From: Nemertoderma westbladi
Lineage: Eukaryota; Xenacoelomorpha; Nemertodermatida; Nemertodermatidae
Direction: 5' to 3'
DNA: 64,000 bases
Assembly (NCBI GenBank): GCA_032718475.1
Contig: JAUCBJ010005978.1
Location: 26,325-90,324 of the forward strand
Shown here: positions 1 to 10,400 of the stretch, in pieces
Layout of the letters: each line of letters starts with the position of its first letter
Numbering within the stretch: position 1 is the stretch's first letter
Position numbers and translations under genes: made by a program
The notes under the pieces: model-generated
Told to the model about the DNA's origin: nothing
Databases searched by the model: none
Seen by the model: only the letters and a program-made list of their open reading frames with translations

Positions 1-2326
1 GCAAAAGTTCGTCGGTGAGATACGCGCGGCATGGCACTATAAAGTGAAATGCGGTCTTGACACTTCTAATTAATCTCTCCCAACTTCCTCCCCACCAAGG
101 GGCGTCGGCGGCGTTGAAGGTCCAGCTAGACGCTGTTATCCTTAGCTGATCGTCCACCTGTCTTTGGTTCCAGTCCTTCACGTAAGCCTGGATTTCGTTG
201 TTGGCACCAATGAAGTTCGTTCCCTTATCCGATCTCATGGTATTACTAGTCCCGAAGCGAGCGATCTGTCGGCGTAAACTTAAGACGAAGCTGTTGGTAG
301 ATAGATCGTTCACCATATCGAGATGGATGGCTCTACAAGTCATGCATACGAAGATGACACACCATCTCTTGACTATAGTCCTAGCACGATATACTTCAAT
401 AGGGTCAAATAAATCTACACCAGTATTAGTAAAAGGTGGTTCATAGAAGCTTACTCGTTCCCTAGGTAATTCTGCCTCTCGCTGTGTTAAAGGCCTACTG
501 AATGCTTTCCTACAGGGTATGCAGTTCCTAAGAACTTGGTTCAGAGCTCTACGGGGTTTATAAAAATAATAGCGAGTTCGGATTTCGCTAAGAACTCGTT
601 CTCTACCAGCATGCTGTTTGCTGTGAACATCTACAATCATCTTTATTTGTACTTCAAGATTTCTAATGAGTATGGGGAATTTAGTGTCAAAGGATAATGG
701 CGCATTGGTGAGTCTTCCTCCAACACGTATTAACCCATCTATCATTGTGCTAGAGAAGCGATCCCTTAAGCGCATCTGCAGATTTCTCAACAACAGGAAA
801 TACTTATCGGAATCCTCATAGCATTGCAGGAGTCTCAGTATCTGCTTATTGGTTTCTTCATGCTCCTGGTAACTGATTTTCTCCTTTAGAAACTGGTCGG
901 ATGTCTTATATTTGGGTAAATTTTTAATAACATGAACTTGCGCAGATGTCAATGGAGCGGTATCACTAATGGTCTTCGTCCTGGAGTAGTGATGATGAAA
1001 ACATCACCTTAAATATGTGACGGCTTTACAGAGCCGATTCCAGGAACTGTAGTGATGCATTGCTCTCTGCAGCAGGGGTGAAATTCCTTGCGAGACGTCT
1101 GGTGTTCCAGATTTCCAATCTCTATCTCTAATTTCCACAACAGACTTATTTGTGGCGAGGGATTGTGGATCCGAAGCATCGTTTCCGGAAGTATGTAATA
1201 CAGATAGATCGATCGTCGGTTTAAATAACTTCGATTTACTCGCCCGGGTTTTAGGTTTGACTTTCTCCGCTCCCTTGGCTTGTCTAATCTCCGCTGTAGT
1301 AAGGTGAGGAGGCCATTCATCCTCTTCCTTACTCAGGAAGTCGGGTCGACCCAACCAGTCTGGAGTATCTATCAGTTCCTGTGGAGTTGCTCCCCTGGAG
1401 GCGATATTGGCTGGATTAATCGTACCAGGGCAATGTCTCCATTGATCTATCTTTGTGCGACTAAGAATAATAGCTACCCTGTTAGTAACAAAAACGCTGA
1501 ACTGACAGACTTCATTGGTTATATACTCCAACACGAGTAAAGCGTCGGTCCAATAAACAGTTTTCTCCAGTGGATAGTCGATTTGTTCTGTTACGTTCCG
1601 GCCGATGGCTGTAGCGTATAAAGCTGCCTTTAACTCCGCTCGAGGAACCTTTAACTTGTTGTTAATCAATGCCTTAGAGGTAACCAAGGCGACTTTGATT
1701 CCATCCGGAGTTTCGACTCGCAGATATGCTACTATACCTATTCCCATGTCGCTGGCGTCTTCAAACACATGGAGTTGATAGGAATATGTAGGAAGAACAT
1801 GACCAAAATATGCACGGGAAATTACAAAGCTCTCGATGGCAGGTAGAGAATCTTCCCATTTCATCCACTTCTTTAACAGTTCTCCCTTAAGTGGATCGTC
1901 CCATGAGTGGTTTTCAAGCCACATTCGTTGTACTAAACTCTGAGCAATCAATATAACTGGGCTAATAAATCCCAATGGGTCGAAATAAGTGCTCAGGATA
2001 CTTAAACAAATCCGTTTGGTCCGAACTGGATTATCTCGCTGTTTTAGCTGAAAAAACAGGATATCTCTTTCAGTGTCCCACTTCAAGCCAAGCGTCTTGG
2101 TTTCTGGAAGATCGTCCTTTATTAAGTCTAGGTCTTTCGTTCCTCGGTCTTCTACCGGTATCGCTTCCAGAAACTCACGGGAGTTGCTGGTGAATTTCGT
2201 CAGTCGAAATCCACCTCTTTTCAAACACTCTACCGTTCCTTTCGCGACATCAATGGCTTCTTCTACTGATGGAAGGGACTTTAAATTGTCGTCCATGTAC
2301 ATATCGCGCTTGATGTTGTCTATCAC
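1..2326 (-). pseudogene. BEL/Pao pol, 3' half: reverse transcriptase (YMDD), RNase H and integrase, with one in-frame stop
   Basis: Reading leftwards from 2326, the frame opens a few codons before a YMDD box. It continues with the Pao-type stretch ending in FDPLGFISP, then RNase H with an EDASDMG first-aspartate region, PRAEL, WTDALLVLEYI and a HCPGTINPANIASRG motif. A single in-frame TGA lies at about 1004-1006. Past it the same frame stays open to the window edge and encodes the integrase: a zinc-binding region with HSKQHAGR and CIPCRK, then the catalytic core with GVDLF, RSDKGTN and SWERLI supplying D, D and E. The C-terminal domain lies off the window. With the stop and the large insertion the copy cannot express a full Pol. 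The domain assignment is secure. Confidence 0.9.
2322..2326. repeat. Target-site duplication, left copy (ATCAC)
   Basis: ATCAC stands immediately before the left LTR and again immediately after the right LTR at 22077-22081. Five bases is the duplication length usual for BEL/Pao integrases. Confidence 0.9.
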
Positions 2327-2453
2327 TATAGAATTATATTCCCTAAATGCCGTGGATTTTCAAAATTTTATTTTTATTCGAATTAACTTTGTAAAGATTG
2401 CTTTGAGTTCTCATTCGTATTGGTTCTATCATTTGTACATCTATTGGTCAAGT

Positions 2454-2540
2454 GGTTCAGTAGCTCAGTCGGTAGAGCGTTGGAAATTATATGCGTAGTA
2501 GGTATTGAGTTCGAATCCTAGTAAGTGCGAATTATTTTTT
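2454..2540 (+). ncRNA. tRNA-like Pol III transcription unit inside the LTR
   Basis: TAGCTCAGTCGG at 2461-2472 is a perfect A box (TRGCNNAGYNGG) and continues to GAGC as a tRNA D arm. AGTTCGAATCC at 2508-2518 matches the B box at all but its first base. A run of six T at 2535-2540 would terminate Pol III. A-to-B spacing is 47 bases, as in tRNA genes. The anticodon arm and acceptor stem do not pair and position 33 is not U, so this is a tRNA-derived (SINE-like) promoter and not a working tRNA. The D arm most resembles tRNA-Lys. Whether it is transcribed is unknown. Confidence 0.7.
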
Positions 2541-2696
2541 GTGCAGAATTTCAACTCATTTAAATTAACCGCTACAAATTAATTGCATTTGTCTGTACCA
2601 ATGAGACCGTAGTTATTTGATTGTAACCAATGTCGTGCAAGTTATATATTAGCTGGACCAATAGCTATCTTTAAAATCCTGTTAGAACCCATAGAA

Positions 2697-2744
2697 CAAT
2701 CGAGAATTTTCTCGATTGATTGCGGCACAAATTTGCTATATAAA
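2697..2744 (+). promoter_or_regulatory. LTR Pol II promoter: palindrome plus TATA box
   Basis: CAATCGAGAA and its exact reverse complement, separated by TT, occupy 2697-2718. TATATAAA follows at 2737-2744. CCAAT sequences lie upstream near 2598, 2626 and 2654. The order fits a U3 core promoter, with the transcription start expected around 2770. The palindrome could bind a dimeric factor, which is inference. Confidence 0.65.
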
Positions 2745-2852
2745 GGTGCGATTTGTTCATTAGTTAACAATCTATTATATCAATATTCACATCTATTCTG
2801 TCGTGCTTAGTTTATTTCAGATTACATTGTACATATTATTATAATCTTTTGT

Positions 2853-2858
2853 AATAAA
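2853..2858 (+). terminator. LTR polyadenylation signal AATAAA
   Basis: AATAAA lies about 110 bases after the TATA box, so R would be short (roughly 2770-2880) and the remainder of the LTR would be U5. The same signal is in the right LTR at 20678-20683. Confidence 0.6.
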
Positions 2859-4249
2859 AGTTAGAAATACTTGTCAATCTCAGCCCTTTTCTATCTGTTT
2901 TACCATGGATTCACTACGGTGAACAAACTTAGGGACAGGATGGCCGGCTAGAGATCGGGCCGCAGCAATGAACGGGAACATCATAGGAATGTAGACGAGA
3001 GACAACCCGCAATACCATCTTGAGTTATTCGCCCATCGCCTGAAAGGTTAGACAGCGTTCGACGCCTTGCTACCTAAGTATAAGACCAAAAGATCAAAAG
3101 GTAGACGTAGTGACACGCTGTAAGCCTAAAATTACATCAAAGGGACTGTACTGTCTTGATTCAGGAAAAACCGCAGTAGACCTTCATATTCCTACGGGGG
3201 GGGGGGAGAGCGCAGGCAGATACTAGTACGCAGATAGGACGTAGGCACACCGGTACGAAGCATACAAATTGGTAGGGTGCAGCAAACTGTATGCCTAACT
3301 CTTGCTAAGTACAGGTGTGTGTGCGACTATTTGTAGTACGACAGTGTCCATTACATTAGAACTTGTAGGCTAGGGGGGTTGCTGTGTTTTCACCTGAATT
3401 AGGATTGTACCGTTCAGGCGGTAGGGCAGTTTACAGCTAGGCGCAAATAAATTGAGGCTATTAGGGATACTAACATCTACCGTGTCCCCGCCAACGCCCT
3501 AATAGGAAGTTACCCGGACTACCTGGGTGACTAAAATTCTAGATAGGAGCCAGGATAGCTATTAGTAACTGTACGCCTACAGTAGTAAACTAACACATCT
3601 CTTCTTAGTATCAGGGACCTGGTACCTAAAATTGCCGAATTCTGGGCGTAGTATTAACCTTATGCCTGAATTTGAGTCCTGGAAATACGCAAGAGGGGAA
3701 GGAACCTTATCATTCGTGAGTATTGGACCTACAAGTTACAAAATTAGAATATTTCGTAAATGCACACCGTACCCAGTAATTATATATGTGAAGGAGCAAA
3801 ACTGCTTTGACCGTTCAGAATTAACACACGCGCGTTAGAAATTATTTACACCTCAAAATATATAAAATTAACTTTCGTCCTTACTGCACTTTGCCCGCTA
3901 GTTAGACATCTCCAAATCTCTGCCTGTACCTAGCTAGCGTCCCTTTTGCCCAACCATATAAATCACACCGCGGCAAAGTATACGAGCCCCTTAGTCCGTC
4001 AGTGAGTCAGCCTGATTTTAGGATTCGCTGCGCGGGATTTTTGTTTTATCGAAGTTTGTCTGCTCGTAGACTGTTTTCTGCCTCACTGGTTATAAGAGAT
4101 CGATACTGCAATATATTCGCTTACTTAGAGTTTACTGTTTTGGTGAGAAGGTCGGATTTATGATTTGATTTACAAACTTTACAGTAAGATATTGCAGGTA
4201 TTGTTACCGTCTCTTCCATATAGTAGGAATAGGCGTATCTCTTCGCATA

Positions 4250-5060
4250 GTAGGAATATGTTTTACTGAACTACGGTTTGGTAGGACTAAAGTTATTTGA
4301 AAATTTTGTATTTTGAGGTAAAAATTTGTATTTGATTAGCTAAGTGCTAATTTTTTGAAATAAAATTTTGATTTGAATCGCGTGTAAAATATTTTGGAAT
4401 TGAATACCGGTGTTTAAAAAGGGTTTAAATACCATATTGTACCGGTACAAAATTTTTCGTAAAAGTAAAACCTAACTCTTTTGTTTTTTCAGGATTCAGA
4501 ACTCATTTCTAGACTGTAACGGGAGCAAGACCGTGTTTAGCAAGTTTGGGAGATAGATAACTCAACAACTTTGGTTGGGAAAATCGCGTTTTGTCCGCAA
4601 CGTTAAAAACGGAAAGGTTCACGTCCGGTTTGTATCTGGGAATTTGTTTTTCTGGAGAATTATTGGAGTGGGTGAGTTCGAAAAGTTGCATAAATAAGTT
4701 AGGCATTACCGTATTAGTTAAAATTATTGTGGGTTCCACTGTCTCAAGTATTTATGCATTCCGTATGATTTCTTTGTTCATTGCTGAATTAGTCCGTATT
4801 ATTGTATTTAATTTACCTTTTGATAACGCATATCGTTATCCGATTTATTTGTTATAAAATTGGCCGCTAGGCTAATTTTATTATATACTTATTCCGTGAC
4901 ATTTATTTGCTGTAAAATTGGCCGTTTAGGCTAATTTTATCCATCTGCTATAAAATCGGCCGGTAGGCTAATTTTATAAGACTGTAATTAGTACCGTTTA
5001 GATAAAATACGGTAAGTTTGATACTTTGACACTCACTTTACTTGACTTACAACTACCGAA
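4250..5060 (+). other. 5' leader of the giant element
   Basis: This is non-coding sequence between the left LTR and the ORF1 start. No primer-binding site beginning TGG directly follows the LTR; the nearest candidate is TGGTAGGACTAAAG at 4279-4292, 30 bases in. The 12-mer ATAGTAGGAATA near the LTR end recurs across the LTR/leader junction. Three hairpins occupy 4855-4976. The open frames here on both strands look accidental. Confidence 0.7.
4855..4976 (+). repeat. Three tandem hairpins upstream of ORF1
   Basis: Hairpins at 4855-4880, 4913-4939 and 4951-4976 share the arms TAAAATTGGCC and GGCTAATTTTA around 4-5-base loops. The first two pair throughout with one G-U; the third has TAAAATCGGCC on the left arm. 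Repeated small hairpins in a retroelement leader recall genomic-RNA packaging or dimerisation signals, but that role is inferred. Confidence 0.75.
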
Positions 5061-6074
5061 ATGAGTGACAAACAAGACTATACGAAAAATACACAAACCG
5101 ACTATGACTCATGTGACGCGGATAAGTCAGCAGCGGAAGAACAACAGGGGAAGACTCGCGAGCCTACCGAACCTACACCGTGTGCGTCACCAGTACATCC
5201 AACGGGAGTACCGGATGCCGTAGTACGAGGCGACGGCAGGACCGAGGACTTTCTAACTGTTCCGCAACCTAGATATAGGGAAATGGACATGGTAAGTTCA
5301 GCAGGAAGCACAGAAAGTGTGGTTAGAAGCGTCGGAGGTTACATGGCGCATATAACCAGGAGTATTGGAGAAGGCCAACGCATATTAGACGAGTTGACCG
5401 CTCCGATGTCTCGATTCGAGTTCTACACCCTCCAGGTTAGAGTACAAAGTAGAGTACACAAGTCCGTAGATAACCTAATTGGTCTACAAGATCTAGCTAG
5501 ACAGAGACAGGACATGGATACTCAACTTAGAATCCTCGAGAAACTAATGATCGCTAGAGAGAAACTGATTCAGTTTAAGTCGACGATTAGACAGATACAA
5601 CAGGAACAAGCGGACCAGTTGTTAGGTGAGTCAGTTTCGGACGAATTATTACAGCCCGAGGAAGAACAGGAACTGTACCGACTGGATGGACAATTGAAAC
5701 ATCTAACGGATCACTTACGTATGTGCGGCGAAGACGTCGGCGATTTGGAAACCGTACCGGAATATACGAGGGACACTTCACTCGTACGAATCGAATCGGC
5801 AACGGGAATATTGGATCAATCGTTGGTGAGTATTCGCAGCGAAATTGGCGAGGTGAGTATGGCTACGTCAGAAACTGCTCGACAACAGCAACTCTACAGA
5901 CAACAACAGGAGATGGAGGAACAAGCTCAACTTCTAGTGATGCAGGCAGCAGTAGAAGAAGAGAAGCTACGCGTTGCGAATGTAGCGAGAATCTCTCATC
6001 TACAGGAACAAGCTGAATTAGAAGCAGCTGAAGTAGAAAGGTTAGAGGTACCTAAAGAGGTGAGGTCTCTATAG
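5061..6074 (+). CDS. Element ORF1, coiled-coil gag-like protein
   Basis: This 337-residue frame starts at an ATG in a favourable context (cgaaATGa). The N-terminal 60 residues are polar and Pro/Thr-rich. Residues about 90-200 are helical and rich in Arg, Gln and Glu. From about 275 to the end the protein is a Gln/Glu/Ala coiled coil (RQQQLYRQQQEMEEQAQ, then EEEKLRVANVARI and LQEQAELEAAEVERL). The older BEL element's gag frame ends with a similar coiled coil, so this is probably the N-terminal part of Gag. The frame stops just after AAAGAG|GTGAGG (6059/6060), a good splice-donor match. The gag-pol frame downstream is open from 7251 and also begins with a Glu/Ala/Arg coiled coil, so the two may be joined by splicing. 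I could not find an acceptor in the right phase. Confidence 0.75.
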   Translation: MSDKQDYTKNTQTDYDSCDADKSAAEEQQGKTREPTEPTPCASPVHPTGVPDAVVRGDGRTEDFLTVPQPRYREMDMVSSAGSTESVVRSVGGYMAHITRSIGEGQRILDELTAPMSRFEFYTLQVRVQSRVHKSVDNLIGLQDLARQRQDMDTQLRILEKLMIAREKLIQFKSTIRQIQQEQADQLLGESVSDELLQPEEEQELYRLDGQLKHLTDHLRMCGEDVGDLETVPEYTRDTSLVRIESATGILDQSLVSIRSEIGEVSMATSETARQQQLYRQQQEMEEQAQLLVMQAAVEEEKLRVANVARISHLQEQAELEAAEVERLEVPKEVRSL

Positions 6075-7250
6075 GGGTGCCTTTAGCAGGCGGCGGCGGA
6101 CTCGTGAGGGTCCGGGGGCACGTTAAATTCCTTTCTAAGTGCAAGGGAGATACTGAAGGCCCTCGTGTCTAACGAACCATGAATTGCCATGGTGCCGTGG
6201 TACCGTCTAGTCGGCCTGTTGCCGTACTGCCAGTCCTGTACACAGTAGGGGTGGTGGCATGGCGTGATTTGTGGCTCATGTGGCGTGGACTATGTTTTGT
6301 ATGTGGGCGATCAGTGGCAGTTTGCTTGGGGCTTGGATGGTTCCATTGACCGTCAGCTGTTCCGTTTTTTTGATACTATATGTTATTGTCTCCATGTTCA
6401 GCTGATTGGTCTTTGGTGGCATTGGAATAAACCGTCGGGTCTTGAGCTTTCTGTTGCTGTGGGTACGTGAGTACACGTGATTGTATGTGTGGCCACCGCG
6501 AGTGGGTATGGGAACCCTTGCCAGTTGGACAAGACGCCGCTGGTATTAGTAGGACCATACTTTACTGCACCCCAGCATACTTTGTGCACACAAGTTATTT
6601 TACCCTGTCGGTAAAATAAAGTACTCTCGACTCTTTCCTGTTGTTCTCGTCGATACAATTTGTCTTTCCTGATTTTGACCCCGATTTTGTCATACCCGAT
6701 TATGTCCTCTGTGTGTGCATGGTATGTGTCAGATTTTGTGTTTACCGTAGTGTACTTGATTTCGTGAACATCTGTTGAGTACACGTGTACAGGACGGGTA
6801 AGTGGTTACTTGTTCCTAGCTTTCGAGCTAGTCAGTATTGTTGAGGAACGGTGTCCCCTCAATACTGCCGGCGAGGCAGGTGAAAACGTGTCAAAATTCC
6901 ATGTTGGGTAGCGCAAGCCCGCTTGGGACAAGACCGTCGGTTAGGCCCAAGGGCGACCTTGGTGCTCGATCGCTATCGACTGGTCCACCTGCCGGTTGAC
7001 TCTTTGTTATACTTTGAGTTGGCTCAATGTACAGTCAGGCCACAGTAAGTTGACAGTAGCCGCCCATCTGGCTACACGTTCGACGAGCTGTGCTGGTGTG
7101 ATCGGGGGACCGAAAACAGAACCCGGGAAGCATCAGGCCACCCTCCGGCCCGGTCTGATGATAACATCTGTCGGACTGGCCCCAAGGGTGGTGGAAAGGT
7201 GTCCGCCTCGTGGGTGCGCCTCGGGGAGGAGCCCAGAAGGACACAAGTGA
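6075..7250 (+). other. Non-coding interval between ORF1 and gag-pol, possible intron or small insertion
   Basis: No convincing coding frame is present. Base composition shifts to G/T-rich compared with the flanking coding sequence. A splice-donor-like GAG|GTGAGG stands at 6059/6060. GTGAG occurs at 6060-6064 and again at 7247-7251, which would also fit a 5-bp duplication around an insertion, although the frames on the two sides would not then agree. The gag-pol frame is open without an ATG from 7251 and codes for a Glu/Ala/Arg coiled coil before the first ATG at 7422. Confidence 0.5.
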
Positions 7251-7421
7251 GACATTGCTCAACGAACAGCAGCGGCTGATTTAGCGCAACGAAACGCAGC
7301 GGCCGAACTAGAGCGACAAACGGCAGCGGCCGAACTAGAGCGACAAACTGCGGAATTAGAGCGACAAACGGCAGCGGCGGAATTAGAACGAGAACGGTTA
7401 GTTTCAGAAGCGCGGGCCGAA

Positions 7422-10400
7422 ATGAAAACACGGCAAATAAAAGCTCAATCCGTTATACGACAAGCGGAGTTTGAGGCGCAACGACAACAAACGGAACAAA
7501 GAGAGAAGACAGCTAAACTTCGTCTCGAACTCGAGAAGAAGGCGAGAGAATTAGCCAACGCCAAGGAAGATCTGGATCTACAAGCCCGTGATCGATCGAT
7601 GAGATCTCGAGACGGACATGACTTGGACCAGATAGAGGTAAGACATCGCCAAATTCAGGAACGGAAGAAGGAAGGAAGCGTAGGAGCACCCGGACGGGAA
7701 CGACAATTAGTAAAGGACTTGTGTCAACGATTCCCACAGGTAACTCATATGTTTGCACCGGTTACGACTAAGGAACCTGTTTCGATTGCTGGTAGCAGTG
7801 ATATCTCTCCTATCCATGGTGTGACGGAACACAGGTTTGTTATTCCGGACAAGTTTACACCGCCAAGAGCAACGTCGTCGCCTATTCCGAAAGTCAAGGT
7901 AAGTAACCCGCCGATTACGGATCGTAGTAGTTTGTTGACTGGACCTGCACTACTGACGACTAAACAGGTGAGTCCACCGTCGACACCTAAACCCGTTACA
8001 CACTACGCTTACCCAATGACGTTTCGACCCACAAGGCCAGTTGTTTCAAATGCTGTCATTCGTCCACCGGTTCAGTTTACATCGCAATCTACGACTTTGA
8101 GGAAGACTTGTGAGCCTACCGAACAACGGAGATCAGTGGATACGCGACAGTTCAATCAGTTTACATCGCAATCTACGACTTCGAGGAAGACTTGTGAGCC
8201 TACCGAACAACGGAGATCAGTGGATACGCGACAGTTCAATCAGTTTACATCGCAATCTACGACTTCGAGGAAGACTTGTGAGCCTACCGAACAACGGAGA
8301 ACAGTGGATGATGTTCCGAAACGAAACGTTAGAATTCGTACGACGCAACGGATGCGAGCACGTCGACCTCCATATCCAGATGATAGTAGTACTTCGAGCG
8401 AATCGGATTACCCGAAACGCGAGGTATTTAGAACAGGGGCGGCCGATGAATATAAACGCGAGCGTTCAGACAACTCCTTTGCAGACAATCCTCCACAGAA
8501 TACACCAACACAGAAGGCGTTACAACCAACGAACGCAATTAGTACACAACAGTTCGCCGACATCCTGCGACCAGTTGTTAACAAGTTGGCTCAGATCGAG
8601 GAACGTCTGGAGGAAGGTTACACCGACAGTTCGAGAAATTCCGAATTCGAACACAATAGACACCCGAAGGAACCACAAAGACCGGTACCTTCAAAACATA
8701 CATCGTATCAGGGAAAAGCGCCAAGAAGGGAGAACATCAACCTGGTTACCAACCAAGGATGCGAAACTCTGAACGTTGCCGAGGAGATAGCGAAATTCGC
8801 AGCCAGACAGGGATTGCCGGTACAACAACCACCGAAGTTTTCCGGTAGCTCAAAACACTGGCATACTTTCGTAGACTATATCGAATCCCAGATCGCCGTG
8901 TGCGCCTTTACATCACGGGAGAAGTTCAATTACCTGCTTCAAACGTTGTCAGGAGAACCTAAACGTTTGGCGGAGACCTTCGTCGGTGTACCGGACGCCT
9001 TTGAACTAGCGTACGATCGTTTAACTTCGATATACGGAGGTACAGTTAGTATGGCCAGGTCAGTAATAGAGGAACTCTGTAAGGGAGGGGCTATCACTAA
9101 ACCCGTCGACTTATTAAAACTAGCTGACGAGATAAGGAACGCTATCACTACTTTAAGATCCATTGGACAACTTGATTACGGGAATACCCCTACAGTCCTA
9201 TTAAAGATCATAGGACGACTCCACCATCGACTTCGTCGGGAGTGGAGAAAGGTCGAATACCAGCGAGAAGAGCGGGGTGGATTCTTAAAACTAGAGGATG
9301 TGTACCTTTTAATATCCAGGGAGGCAGTAGTAGAAACTAGATCTAACTACACTGACCAGCACATCGTGGCAGAAGGAATCACATTGCCATTCTCCAACCG
9401 ACAAAAACCCCAGACAACATCCACCAAGACGGCCACTTACACCACATCGACGGAAACCCGACAATTCTCAGACGGAAGTAGGGTATCTGCGCCCATTGGG
9501 ACAAAACAGACGAGACAACAACTCAGTACCGACTTCAGCGGCTGCCAATACTGCGAGCATTTAGGCAAGCGGTATATCGGTCACAAGTTACGAGGTTGTC
9601 GACAATTTCGCGAGTTGAACTCAGAAGAACGACGGCTGCAAATACGGCCATTGGACTCTTGTTGGCGGTGTACGCGACACGGACACGTCCGTAAAGATTG
9701 CCCAAATACCGACACTTGTCCATCCTGTGGACGCAACCACGACGGTCTGCTCCACACAGACAGCCACACGCCGACAAAACGCTTCGCCAGAGAACACCCG
9801 GAAGCAGCAGCGAGATGTGATGCGGCCTACAGGAAACGAGAATCGAAAACGACTCCAACCTTCATGACCCATATTGAGGATTGCTTCTCAGAACAATCCG
9901 GATCGTCGGACGAAGAGTTAGAAGACGACGAAGAATATTCCAATGGAGACGAACAACCGTCGATCGCGCTTCTGACTACTGACCAACTGAAGGGATTCAG
10001 TGTAATTCCGATTAAGATTACTGGCACAAAGGGGAGCAAGAGAATCTACGCGATTCTAGATTCAGCCTCATCTCATAGCTACGTGGATGAAAAGATAGCT
10101 GACGTAGTGACGGATCTTAAACAAGGTAAGCGCGTCAGTTATACCGTAAGTAGTATGCACGGACAGCGTGCAATACCAGTGACACGAGTTAAGTTGGACT
10201 TAGACTCTCTTCTTCCAAAATCGCAACACAGCGAGAGGGAGAGGTCTTTGTTACCCTTTAAAGATCTAACCTTTGCGGCCACGAAGGACTTTAGTAACCT
10301 ACTAGGTCCAGTGCCGGAACAATCTCTAGAGGACCGTAAGTATTTCAGACACCTTGGTGTACCCGAATGTCCTGTCAATTATAGATCGGTAGCAATGCTG

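Larger units (their letters stand above)
2327..4249 (+). repeat. Left (5') LTR of the giant BEL/Pao element
   Basis: The sequence from TATAGAATTATATTCC to CTTCGCATA is repeated at 20152-22076. The limits are set by loss of identity outside: C against G before the start, G against A after the end. The termini are therefore TA...TA and not the usual TG...CA. The LTR contains a tRNA-like Pol III promoter, CCAAT motifs, a 10-bp palindrome, a TATA box and an AATAAA. Everything from about 2860 to 4249, some 1.4 kb, would be U5, which is unusually long. Short ORFs inside are not convincing genes. Confidence 0.95.

Noticed and set aside
2454-2530. A functional tRNA gene
   Set aside because: The D arm and T-loop sequences look good, but the acceptor and anticodon stems do not pair and the conserved U33 is absent.
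3632-3838. 68-codon open frame present in both LTRs (also at 21459-21665)
   Set aside because: It is duplicated only because the LTR is; there is no recognisable protein, and it lies in the long U5.
5723-6016. Overlapping Arg-rich frame within ORF1
   Set aside because: It is an out-of-frame reading of the coiled-coil coding sequence with no support of its own.
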